Shown: positions 37,789 through 48,045 of the stretch, piece by piece
Position numbering within the stretch: position 1 is the stretch's first letter
Layout of the letters: every line of letters starts with the position of its first letter
NCBI RefSeq assembly: GCF_027580225.2
Contig: NC_073342.2
Coordinates: forward strand, 15,449,001-15,513,000
DNA length: 64,000 bases
Direction: 5' to 3'
Origin: Misgurnus anguillicaudatus
Taxonomy: Eukaryota; Chordata; Actinopteri; Cypriniformes; Cobitidae
The notes under the pieces: model-generated
The model's input: the letters and a program-made list of their open reading frames with translations, nothing else
Database searches by the model: none
What the model was told of the DNA's origin: nothing
Translations under genes and position numbers: made by a program

Positions 37789-39750
37789 GCGTTAAATACT
37801 ACCCTACCAGCTTATAGGACAAGGTAATTATCATACGTGTTTAGATCAGAATTTCTTTTAACACACAACAGATTCTGCAGACTGAGCTTAAATTACAAGT
37901 TGAAGACAAAGAGGAATCGAAGTTTGGCGGGGGTGATTGACTAGACAAACCTGAAAGTACTGGGTTTTCTCCCCCGTGTGACTAATTGACAGATCGACTA
38001 ATTGATGGGCCCATCGATTGCGCTGTGCAGTTTCTAAATGACCAGTAATGAGTCAGAGAGGTCGATCCACAGCATCTGGAGAACAGGTACCTGTAGTTGA
38101 TATCCTTTGGCCCTATAGTCTTAAATTACAGACCAATTTGTTCCTTTTCAGTCATGGCATTTGTGTGTGTGTTTTTTTATAAGCATGCACAAAGCAATCT
38201 TGTAAGCGAACGTTCCTGTGAAGCATCATGAAATATGCGTGACGGTGAACATTTACTAGAGCCGAAAGCCTCCTCACACAGCTGTGGAGTAATTTGAATT
38301 GATTTCGAACACATTTTCTTGTTTGTTTGGTGAATTTTAAAACAACTTTATAGTCAAACTGACGCTTTATAGTCAAGCTGATACTTTTAAGGCATCCTCA
38401 AAACAACGTGCTCCCATAAAATCTAAAACTGTTACAGAAATTCATTGAAAAACTGCTGTTTAAATCGCCGTCATATAAGATACAGCTATTGTAAAAGAAA
38501 GTCAATTCGAGTTTTCTTGGCTCATGTTCATTTCCAGCCATAAAAAAGGGCACGCTGCCATATTTCAAAGCAAAAGCTTTACTTACATATACTTAACATT
38601 AACACTTCAACTCTTAAAGCTAAACTATCATAAGTAAAGGTACAAAAGCTGTCACTATGTACTAATTGTGTACATCTGAAGTACTAATATGCACCCTTTA
38701 GGTACAAAGGTACCGCCCCAGTGGCAGCGTTTGTACCTTTATTTTTGAGAGTAAACAGTAAGTTACTGTAGACCACCACACATACAATAAATACCACCTT
38801 AGTACCCGGCAGATATCCGATATCAGATGTCTCTATAATAGTCAAAGGAATATGACAGCATCCTAAGATCCACTAGAAAATCAAAGCTACATTTTTTAAG
38901 ATTTTACATATATATGACCTCGTATCGCCTGGCATAAGACAAGCAGTATAAAGCTTGACCTCTTATCTTCTTTATACCAAAATGCTGATGAAAAAAATTC
39001 CATCAGGAAAACCCCAGTTTTTCATTTGACATAAAACTTTCAAACCTTGGTTTGAATGAAGTGAAGATTGCTCTATGAATGGCTAAGCAAGGACAACATC
39101 ACATCCCAAAACTCCATCTGTAAAATGGCTTCTCAACAGGAGAAATTGGTCTGTGTTTCATAAATATTCCAGCATTCCGAGATCTGCATAAACTCACTGT
39201 TTGATGTAGGGACCTGTGAGACGGAGTGAACCGCTGGAAGTTTGCCAGCTTTAAATCTTCCCTTTACTTCAACTTCAGGTGAGGAATGAATACAAATGCA
39301 TGGTGAGTTACTGAACCATTCCAATAATTAACTTCATGTAGCGACACACTGGCGTGTCGAGATCTGACAGCGCAGCAATACAATATTTTTATTTTTATTT
39401 TTTGTTTGTTGCGTTTTTTCTGTCATCAACATGACAGATGCGCAGCCAGAGCTGTAGGAGTTCGTATCATTTATTTTACACATCAGTGACCCAACGTCTT
39501 CGCACCATGAATGAAAAGGAAATATTATTTTCTGAGAATAAAGAACTGTTGAAAAAACTGCTTGAGATGGTAAACCGATGCATGCAACCAAATAAACAAA
39601 CTCCACGCAACTGTTTTCCTAAGCTCACTGTTAAGATGGATGGCATACGAAACTCAGTCTGTTAAAAAGTTTCTTTACGTACTTTGAAAGCAAACAAAAA
39701 TGCGAAAAGCAAAGGCAGGTCTGGGCTCAATGAATATTTGGGACAAAATA
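37789..39750. other. Mostly unassigned sequence; one GTACC-type MITE remnant at 38602-38753
   Basis: The segment 38602-38753 (acacttcaactctt ... gtaccgccccagtggcag ... gagagt) belongs to the family seen at 805-1000. Outside it no repeat or exon is recognised. Confidence 0.45.
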
Positions 39751-39754
39751 TATT

Positions 39755-39832
39755 TGCACTTTTACAAATAAAGGTGCTAAACGATGCCATAGAAGAACCA
39801 TTTTAAACAAATGGTTCCATAAAGAAAGGTAA
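39755..39832. mobile_element. Remnant of GGTTCTTC / AAGAACC MITE, inverted
   Basis: The words aaataaaggtgct, gatgccatagaagaaccattt and aaatggttccataaag are the reverse of those at 49699-49790. Confidence 0.5.
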
Positions 39833-39870
39833 GGGTTTTAGAGTTTTTTTTTTTTTAAGAACTTTTGACT

Positions 39871-41230
39871 TTAAAGTGCCCATATTATGAAAAACTCACT
39901 TTTTCTGTTTTTTTTCCTTTTGTGTCTTTGGTGCTTCCACACACATACAAACTTGAAAAAAATCCATCCATGCTGTTTTGAGTGAGATACAGGTTTCTGA
40001 ATGTCCTCTGCCTTGAGTCTCAGATTTTGCGGTTTCAAAATCAGCTCCGTTGTGACGTCACACGCCTTGTCGTCACATTCCATTTAAATTGTCACTTCGC
40101 TGATATCCTCCATATTGTTGTCATCGTTGATATCCTACATATTGTTATCATGTCTCACGGAAATAAAATAAAAATAAAAGTCTTTTGTTTACATGCACAC
40201 GTTCGCTCTTATTATTATTTACAGGAAATAAAACATCACACAATGATCGTTGGATTCGTTATCTAATTGGCTACACGTCCGTCTATCAATATTTTCAATG
40301 AAGTCATTGGAGGAATGAGCGAGTCAAATGACAGCATGATTTTTGACAGGTCTGTTTGGATATGATGTATTATACTCCCGCCTACTTTTAAAAACAAAGT
40401 TTGAACGCGGGTTTATGGATTTACTAGAACCTAAAGTGTAATCTCTTATACAGTGTTACGACGTAAATAGTCCTCAGATTGTATATTCTATTTTATTACA
40501 AGATGTTCATGCGAAATCTGATGTAAACAACAAACTATATATCTATATTTCAAGGATTATATGCATTTGTGGACAAAAATGGTCATTGGATGTATTCTAT
40601 TAGACCAGTGTTCTTCACTCCCAGCCCTGGAGAGCCGGTTTCCTGCAGAGTTTAGCTCCAACCTTAATCAAACACACCTGAGCAAGCTAATCAATGTCTT
40701 CATGATCACTAGAAGATCACAGGTAGGTGTGTTTGATTAAGGTTGGAGCTAAACTCTGCAGGACACCGGCTCTCCAGGATTGGGAGTGAAGAACACTGTA
40801 TTAGACGGTTTTCATAAGTTATTTACACATCTGAAACAGACTGGATTCGACTTGCGATCGTTATATCAACACAAAGGTAAGAAGTCCCGTTTATATTTTG
40901 CATGTTGTCATCTGGACTTCTGTCACAAAATACCACATTTAGGATGCTAGAGCATCTGTATCTCAAAACATAGCCCATACACTGATGCTTAACCCATAGA
41001 CCTTTTAAACGATGTATAGTTATGTTAATATTATTAATGTTTGTAGACCGTAGGCTATATAGATATTGTTAGCAGCGTTAAAAAACTGACATCATCCCGC
41101 CCACGTATTAGTGTGCATCGAGAAGTTAAACATCAACAAAACCATTCACATAAGGTTTTGTAGTAAAAGATTACTTCCTTAAAAAGGGTAAGAATGGAGT
41201 ATTTTAAAAAACTTTTGACTTTAAAGATGC
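39871..41230. mobile_element. TTAAAGTGCCCATATTATG element, about 1.35 kb, boundaries partly uncertain
   Basis: The left end ttaaagtgcccatattatgaaaa is typical of a fish repeat family. The right end is not a clear inverted copy. The identical words aacttttgactttaaag stand at 39860-39876 and 41210-41226, bracketing the unit. A young hAT MITE lies inside at 40606-40798. Confidence 0.45.
40606..40798. mobile_element. hAT-type MITE with exact 8-bp target duplication, 193 bp
   Basis: The ends cagtgttcttcactccca and tgggagtgaagaacactg are inverted, and the flanks tattagac (40598-40605 and 40799-40806) are identical. The arms (tgcagagtttagctccaacc / ggttggagctaaactctgca) pair almost perfectly. It looks like one of the youngest insertions in the window. 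Confidence 0.95.
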
Positions 41231-42276
41231 TTTTTCTAGTTTACTACCCAAATCATGACAGTCCCATGTTTTGTGTGGAAGCACATGTCCTCTGTTTGTT
41301 TTGGTGTGCCATGTGCTCTCCTGTCTCATGTTTTGACCCCACCCCCTCGTCTTCTTGTTAATTATATTTTGCATGCATATGATACGACACATCTTTTTGT
41401 CTCGTTTCATTTTATATCCCAGAAACCCAACCTGCCCAAGATAAATAATCTCAACTCGACCAAGTGCGGAAATTAGACCTGAATGACAGCAGAGGAGCTC
41501 ACACTGACACTACCTCTCAAAACCTTAAACAAAGCTTCAGAATAAACACAGGATCATTTTTCGTGGGACCCCAGTGGCACTCCGCAAGCCTATAAGCTGA
41601 AGACCGCACTACAGCCAGAGACAGAAGTGAGAGGTGGAGAAGAGCCAAGGGAGGCCGTATGGTCTTTTCTCCCTCCATCTCTCTCCCAACCTCTCATCAC
41701 AGTGATAGATCTGCCCTATCTCCCACCCGCTCCTTTGTACTCTGGAACCCGCGGCTTTTAAGACTGCTTTTGCTACCGCCTACAGAATTAGCCTACAGGA
41801 AGTCTCATCTCAACGCTCCCCGGTTCCCAAAGAAAAAGCCTAATCCTTGTTAAATTCTGCGCATAGTGATTGGGAGTAAATGCAGATGTCAGGTACGGTA
41901 AATATCACAGGAAACTGAGTTTACAAATACTCACGCAGGTTTTTACACCGGGTACATTAGCATATTGCTTTTATCCCACCTCTGCTTCTCCGGATCAACA
42001 AGCACTCAGCAGCATGCGGTACCGCTGTGTTCTGCTGAGTCTGCAGTTTACACTAATCCGACCCGGGGTTGTGAAAACAAGCACGTATTTGAAAGCAATG
42101 ATGCAACTTCATCTCATATTCAGTTGAGTGTGTTGCAGCAAACTTTTAGATTGCTTTAAGGTAAGTGGGACAAAATGAAATCACTTCTGCTTACCGGACG
42201 AAGATAAATTTATAGCGCATTATGCATTTACTAATAAAATCAAACCCTCGGCAAATGCAATGAAAATGGAAATACC
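41231..42276. other. Unassigned intronic sequence
   Basis: No exon or recognised repeat. Several short frames on the plus strand (41659-41853, 41870-42159) overlap in different phases without protein similarity. Confidence 0.35.
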
Positions 42277-43552
42277 TTAAAGCTGCAAACTGTGACTTTT
42301 CCCTCTCTATCGCCATCTCTGTTCGAAACATAAAATTGCAGGTTACATATCATATAGAGGGTATGCATTGATGTCACTTTTCCATGTGACCACGCCGGAG
42401 CACGCCCCGTTGAGTGGCAAACATTCAACAAAATGTCTCATTTTCATAGCGGCTGCTGCGAAAATTCCACACTCTAAAAAACAAACGGTGCTATATAGCA
42501 CCAAAACAGTTGCTTTGGATCGTAACGATAGAAGAACCATTTTTAGTGCCATATAGCACCGGTGAAGCACCAGTGAAGCACCTGTGTAGAACCATATAGT
42601 GCTATGTAGAACCATATGTGGTGCTATAGTGGTGCTATATGGCCCCTATATGGTTCTACACTGGTGGTTCACTGGTGCTTCACTGGTGCTTCACCGGTGC
42701 TATATGGCACTAAAATGGTTCTTCTATCGTTACGATCCAAAGCAACAGTTTTGGTGCTATATAGCACCGTTTGTTTTTTTAGAGTGCAGTAAAACTGACT
42801 ATTATCAGCTTAAATTGAATTTAGTTGGACTTGATAACGGAGTTGGACAATACTTAGTTACATTAGTTACATTTTCCAAGCATCTGTGCTTTATTAGGGT
42901 GTTTGTCTTTGGAAAAAAATGTACTTCACTACATTCTAAAGCATATAGTCATACTGTGTATTCTTTAATATTGCATATTAAAATGTATTTAATACCTAAT
43001 TACATTAAAATTGTGTACTTTTACTTGATTAAAAGTATGTTAATGTACTTAAATATTAAATGTAAAACAAAAACTTGTATTTATGAAATGTAATAGAGTA
43101 AAAATTATGAAAATATGCTTTGGAATGTATGTTTTCCAAAGAAAAACACTGATAAAGCGGATAAAATTCTACTTAAAATAAATTTTCAAGTATTTGTAAG
43201 TAAAACCTCTGCTTGATAGTGACCCTAGCAACTTGTCGTGTTGGCATGACTGTCTATTTACTTGTCTTTTTGGTGTTTTTTGGCAGTCTGTTAAACGATA
43301 GCTCAGAATTCTTGTTAATCTGTTGGTATAGTCGCACAACAGCTTTTTCCCATTTAGACGCTGATTTCACACTCTGCACAAATTCTGCCACTCTGTCTTT
43401 TGCCACTCAGTGGGTGTAACCGCAGTCATTTTCGCCGAAGTTGATGTCACGTGCATACCCTCTATTGACTTTTATGTTACATTAAATGATGTCAAACTGA
43501 CATTTCCTGTTTTTTTATTTTTAACCCAAAAAGATAGAGTCTGTAGCTTTAA
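42277..43552. mobile_element. TTAAAGCTGCAAACTGTGAC MITE with nested palindrome, 1.28 kb
   Basis: The left end ttaaagctgcaaactgtgac and the right end gatagagtctgtagctttaa are imperfect inverted repeats between TTAA sites. The interior repeats ctctctatcgccatctctgttc near the left end. It contains the MITE at 42470-42786. A truncated relative lies at 13482-13535. Confidence 0.65.
42470..42786. mobile_element. Long palindromic MITE, GGTGCTATATAGCACC family, 317 bp
   Basis: The arms pair from cactctaaaaaacaaacggt at the left to accgtttgtttttttagagtg at the right, through gtgctatatagcacc, ctttggatcgtaacgatagaagaacca and accggtgaagcaccagtg. Mismatches are few until the centre near 42610. The self-complementary word gtgctatatagcac gives smaller hairpins within each arm. 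The 164-codon frame over the right arm is not a gene. Confidence 0.85.
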
Positions 43553-43559
43553 CGTAAAG

Positions 43560-44416
43560 CACAACAATTTGGAAAAAAAATTCGGTTCATTTGGTCCAGA
43601 CCAAAAGCAAAAAATGATACATTGTAACTTTTTTAGCAGATTTGGTTCCATTTCACACCACACTGATTGCTCTGATCCGCACCAATTGAAACGAACCAAA
43701 ATTCTGTCATGTGATAAGATCAACATCACTCATTGGCCACATGTATTTGAACGTATTTCCTAAACGGCTTCACGATTGGTCAGAATCAACGTGTTGCAAA
43801 TTCCAACGGAACCCCCGGAAGTAAACAAAAGAAGGGTAATACAGCAGACACCATGGACAGACAGCTGCGCGCTGTAATTATGTCTCCGTGGTGTCTATAC
43901 ATAGTTTGTATACAGCACTCTAGACAAACTGTTCATTTTCAGAATGAAGCGCGGATGAGGCTTGAAAACAACGGTTTAATGCACTACAAACGGCGAAGAC
44001 AAAAAATTTCCGAGGCTCCGCCCGCACCTCCTCGCAACTCCAGGTATGTCTGCGATTTGTCATTGTGCTAATATTGCTAATAGAAACGGTCAACAAACAC
44101 TTCCTCATTCGATAATGCACTGCGCAGTTGACTACGGCAGCTGGTTTAGTCCAAAATGCGCAGTACTTTTGCAGTTAGGTCGGTTCGATCTCGGATCGTG
44201 TTCTCACCACAAACGAACCGCTCCAGAGTTCGTTTGAAAGCGTACCGAGACCACCTCTGCAAGCTGGTCTCGGTCCGCTTGTTTGGTCCGCTTTTGGTGC
44301 GCACCAGAGTTCCATTGCTGCATTCTCACCTGCCCAAACGAACTGCACCAACTGAGCAATCGAACTCTGGTACGATTCAATCGAACTAAACAAGGCAGGT
44401 GTGAAAACCCCCTTAG
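43560..44416. mobile_element. Harbinger-like element fragment, right end with GTGTGAAAACCCCC
   Basis: The right end caggtgtgaaaacccccttag and subterminal words aaacgaact, ccagagttcg and ggtctcggtcc are those of a fish PIF/Harbinger-like family as I know it. The left terminal repeat is missing; the fragment starts next to the MITE ending at 43552. It includes an exon-like open segment at 43853-44043. Confidence 0.55.
43853..44043 (+). pseudogene. Exon-like open segment of the Harbinger-like element
   Basis: The start codon is in a good context (acaccatgg), the frame stays open for 63 codons, and the word ccag is followed by the donor-like gtatgt. The peptide is basic near its end (HYKRRRQKI) and then proline-rich (EAPPAPPR). 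I cannot assign a domain. It may be the first exon of a transposon protein, with the rest lost; expression is unproven. Confidence 0.35.
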
Positions 44417-44580
44417 AATAATAAAAGTATATACTATTAAAAAAAAATTCCTTCGGTTCAGCAATTTGTGAAAAATCTCCACACAACAACTGTTAAAATG
44501 TCTGCCAGCATGTTACGCAATCATAAGTACAGTGAATTTGACCTTTGCAATAGGACACACATTTGTGAGATTCTCATTGG

Positions 44581-44975
44581 TTACTCATTCCCCGCCAGCA
44601 TTTTTTGTGATTTTCACAAAAGTTTCACAAAATGCCTTCCAAGAAAATTGTCTTCTAAAAATATATAAACATACAAATATATCAAATAAAAGAACAGACC
44701 CTCTGCTTTCAGACTAACAAACAAAAAAATGAGGGAAAAAAAACATTTCATTATATCTATATTTTTTCTCTGCATATAAACTCTTAAATATGGGTATTTT
44801 TCTTCAAAAATATATTTTTTAACCAAATGCTGAAAAAATTGGGTAAGTGTGACATCTAGTGAATAAGCGAGGTATTACAAATAACCATAAAAACTCATCA
44901 GGAACAAGTTTTTTTTCATGCAAATGTTTTCTCTTAATTGACGAGATAACTCGTCAATGGCGGGGAAAGAGTTAA
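44581..44975. mobile_element. TTAACTCTTTCCCCGCC MITE, copy 3, reverse orientation
   Basis: The left side ttactcattccccgccagc and the right side gacgagataactcgtcaatggcggggaaagagttaa show this is the 18578-19303 family reversed. The left flank TTAC shows one change from TTAA. Confidence 0.75.
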
Positions 44976-45103
44976 TCGAGGCTTACGTCCCTTTCTCCTC
45001 TACACCCAGGGCAACCTTTCGGTCTCTATCGTTAAGCCAACACAGAAGTGACATAAACTGCAATTCATCAACTGGCCGCTACAGACTGTATATAAAAGGG
45101 AGT

Positions 45104-45300
45104 CAATCCTATAGACCCTTTTACAGCCCGCGTGATCAAATAGCATGCGCACGCATTTTGGCAACGGAAGTGGTGTTGTTCCCTAGTGGTTTTAACGTGT
45201 TAGCATCTCAGAAAATTTATCAAAACGGTTTCCCAGCATCAAAATGTCTGGTTGCTGCGTTTGGTTGCACTAATATAATATACGTACAGTATATATGTAT
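45104..45300 (+). pseudogene. Transposon fragment with a broken THAP-domain start
   Basis: After atagacccttttacagcccgcg, a start codon at about 45243 opens a short frame MSGCCVW... that is out of phase with a following FGCTN. The CC-x-x-C pattern followed by TN is how many THAP zinc fingers begin, and the break fits a small deletion. This is probably a fragment of a THAP-encoding DNA transposon (P or Kolobok type). Confidence 0.4.
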
Positions 45301-45419
45301 CTGGCCAGTGGCCACTTTATATTTGGCCATCTGCTAATGTTTTCTATCCACTCCACTATAGTACACGCATCTGGTAGCTGTGCTGAAAAAGTTGATAAAG
45401 TCAACTTTCTAAAATAACT

Positions 45420-45800
45420 TTTTCTCCCCCCCCCCCTCCCCACACACAAACTTTACAGCAGTTTTTACAGAGCCTGTTACAAAAAGTGTTTTTGGTCTAT
45501 ATAGCTAATTTTGCCATTCATTGCAATTGTGAGGGGGGTGAATTTTTTTGTAACCCATCCGTTTAAATTATATTAAGCCATAAAATTCTGCATAAATAAG
45601 GGCATGGCCACTTGGGTGACAGATGAACTCCCACTGCTGTCACTACTGTCAAGCTAGGCAAGCGTGGTTTCTGTAACCAGGCACCTAAGCTCCACCCACA
45701 TCCCGCCTCTTTGTCCATTTTCAGTATATCCGCGAGGACGTGCTGCCAAGATGGCGACTGCAGGCTCTGCCAATTATTGGATTATTTATAAACCTACGGG
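45420..45800. mobile_element. Probable repeat fragment
   Basis: A poly(C) tract (45427-45437) followed by acagcagtttttacagagcctg, gggcatggccacttgggtgac and tgccaagatggcgactgcagg resembles a dispersed fish repeat, but I see no ends. Confidence 0.3.
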
Positions 45801-45934
45801 TGGCGTTACGTGCTGTCTATGCTCTTCACGCGTGACACATCACCCCAATAAAATCATTTCATCCACAGTTGTCTATAATGCATTTATGGTAAACTTTTGC
45901 ATGTAGGCGGCCTAATGCTTTATTACTGTGTCAC

Positions 45935-46030
45935 GAGGCTAAACTACCCACCATCAGAAGCACACCAGTGCTATTATTATTTACTTTCTCTCGGATTTCG
46001 CAGATAGCTTTGTCAATGCCAACAAAGCTG
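45935..46030 (+). repeat. 96-bp dispersed duplication, copy A
   Basis: It aligns without gaps to 49208-49303 with 14 differences in 96 positions (85% identity). It contains ttactttctctc, cagatagct and gccaacaaagctg. No MITE features or open frame are obvious. Confidence 0.8.
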
Positions 46031-46039
46031 AAAATGATT

Positions 46040-46720
46040 CAATATTTCTCCATTTGTTTTCAACCGTAATAATAACAGCACACTCGTCTAAACAAGCGCA
46101 TCGTGATTCATTGCCAATGACAGGGAACCTTCCATCAAACCACATAGAAATCGCCTACACTGTAAGAAGAGGCTTTACCTGTGAATGCGGGCGCATCCGT
46201 AAATAAGAAACTTTTCCTCATTCATACATCCCCATTAAACATTCGTGGCCACTGTGGATGGAGAATACCAAAGGATGGTTGTCATGGAAACTCTCCTTTT
46301 GTTTGAATATTAGCATGCTATTAGATCTCGCAGAGATGCAGAACACACAAACTTTGGCCTGATGGAAAATCAGCCATTTCGGAAAGACGAAAAGAAAAAG
46401 ATTTTTTTCATGCACCCTGCTGCTCAGTTTTAAATGGTTTTTAACAAACATCTCAATTTTCTAAATCTTGTTTTAGCATTTTATCTCAATTGACTCGAGG
46501 GTGAGCAATTTCATTTGTTTTGGTCTTATGTTTTATTAGCATGTTTCTTTCAGAGATTTCTTAGTTTTCTGATGCAATGCTTTATAAAACACTGGTGAGG
46601 AAATAAAAAAGCCTCATTATGAAGAAATCTTCACCCAGACAGCAGAACAGCAGGATAAACAGTATGCAGATTTATGGATGTACACAGATTTATTCACAAT
46701 TAGGCAACAAACTGCTCAGG
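46040..46720. other. Unassigned intronic sequence
   Basis: No exon or recognised repeat. Confidence 0.35.
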
Positions 46721-46971
46721 TTAAAGGGATAGTTCACCCAAAAATGAAAATTCTGTCATCACTTACTAATTTCATGTATACATTTCTTTGTTCTCCTGAA
46801 CACAAAGGAAGATACTTGTTATCAAGCAGGAAACAGGAGCACCATTAACTTCCATAGTAGGGAAGAAAAATACTATAAAAAGTCAATGGTGTTAAACGCT
46901 GCTCGAAATATTTTCCTTTTTGTTCAGCAGAACAAAGATATTTATACAGGTTTGAAACATTTATATACATA
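46721..46971. mobile_element. TTAAAGGGATAGTTCACC MITE, copy 2, cut by Tc1
   Basis: It begins ttaaagggatagttcaccca and runs through cttccatagtaggga and atttatacaggttt before meeting the Tc1-like end at 46972. The right half is not found directly after the Tc1 element. Confidence 0.7.
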
Positions 46972-47765
46972 CACTTACCTAAAGGATTATTAGGAACACC
47001 ATACTAATACTGTGTTTGAAAACATCCCCACACCATTACACCACCACCACCAGTCTGCACAGTGGTAACAAGGCATGATGGATCCATGTTTTCATTCTGT
47101 TTACCCCAAATTCTGACTCTATCATCTGACTGTCTCAACAGAAATCCAGACTCGTCAGACCAGTCAACAGTTTCCAGTCTTGAACTGTCCAATTTTGGTG
47201 AGCTTGTGCAAATTGTAGCCTCTTTTTCCTATTTGTAGTGGAGATGATTGGTACCCGATGGGGTTTTCTGCTGTTGTAGCTCATCCACTGCAAGGTTGTG
47301 CGTGTTGTGGCTTCACAAATGCTTTGCTGCATACCTCGGATGTAACGAGTGGTTATTTCAGTCAAAGTTGCTCTTCTATCAGCTTGAATCAGTCGGCCCA
47401 TTCTCCTCTGACCTCTAGCATCAACAAGGCATTTTCACCCACAGGACTGCCGCATACTGGATGTTTTTCCCTTTTAACACCATTCTTTGTAAACCCTAGA
47501 AATGGTTGTGCGTGAAAATCCCAGTAACTAAGCAGATTGTGAAATACTCAGACTGGCCCGTCTAGCACCAATAACCATGTCACACTCAAAATTGCTTTAA
47601 TCACCTTTCTTCCCCATTCTGACATTCAGTTTGGAGTTCAGGAGATTGTTTTCACCAGGACTACACCTCTAAATGCATTAAAGCAACTGCCATGTGATTG
47701 GTTGATTGGATAATTGCATTAATGAAAAATTGAACAGGTGTTCCTAATAATCCTTTAGGTAATTG
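46972..47765 (-). mobile_element. Tc1-like element, internally deleted, 794 bp
   Basis: The ends cacttacctaaaggattattaggaacacc and ggtgttcctaataatcctttaggtaattg are inverted with few differences, and TA stands at both outer sides (46970-46971, 47766-47767). Complete Tc1 elements are about 1.6 kb, so about half is missing. The remaining coding part is on the minus strand. The element cannot encode its own transposase. Confidence 0.9.
47004..47625 (-). pseudogene. Tc1 transposase pseudogene (N-terminal and first catalytic part)
   Basis: Reading from about 47625 downwards, pieces of a Tc1 transposase appear: RTTISRVYKEW-like helix-turn-helix sequence near 47490, then RRATLTEITTRYIRGMQQS and FAQAHQNWTVQDWK, then after a frameshift near 47180 VDWSDESGFLL and VMVWGCF. 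WSDE carries the first catalytic aspartate. The second aspartate (QDNAP region) and the last acidic residue are deleted; the frame runs into the terminal repeat. Stops and frameshifts in the N-terminal part confirm it is dead. Confidence 0.9.
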
Positions 47766-47820
47766 TATATAATATAATTTTTAGCCAATAGTGATAAATA
47801 AATAAATCCAAAAAACATCC

Positions 47821-48045
47821 TTAAATGGACAGTTCACCCCAAACTTTTACAAAATTCTTTGTTAAAAACATTTTAACAACCAAACAGATCTGGGGCAACA
47901 TTCACTTCCATAATATTATTTTTTCCTACTATAGAAGTCAATGGTGCCCCAGATCTGCTTTGTTACAAACATTTTTCAAAATATCTCCAGAACAAATAAA
48001 TGTATACAGGTAACAACTTGAGGATGAGTAAAAGATGAATTTTCA
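47821..48045. mobile_element. TTAAA-GGACAGTTCACCCC MITE, copy 3
   Basis: The left end ttaaatggacagttcacccc, the central pair cttccataatatta / ctactatagaagtcaatgg and the right side gatgagtaaaagatgaattttca form the same imperfect palindrome as the other copies. Confidence 0.65.

Noticed and set aside
42599..43093. 164-codon plus-strand frame
   Set aside because: It starts inside the palindromic MITE 42470-42786 and continues in AT-rich MITE sequence; no domain.
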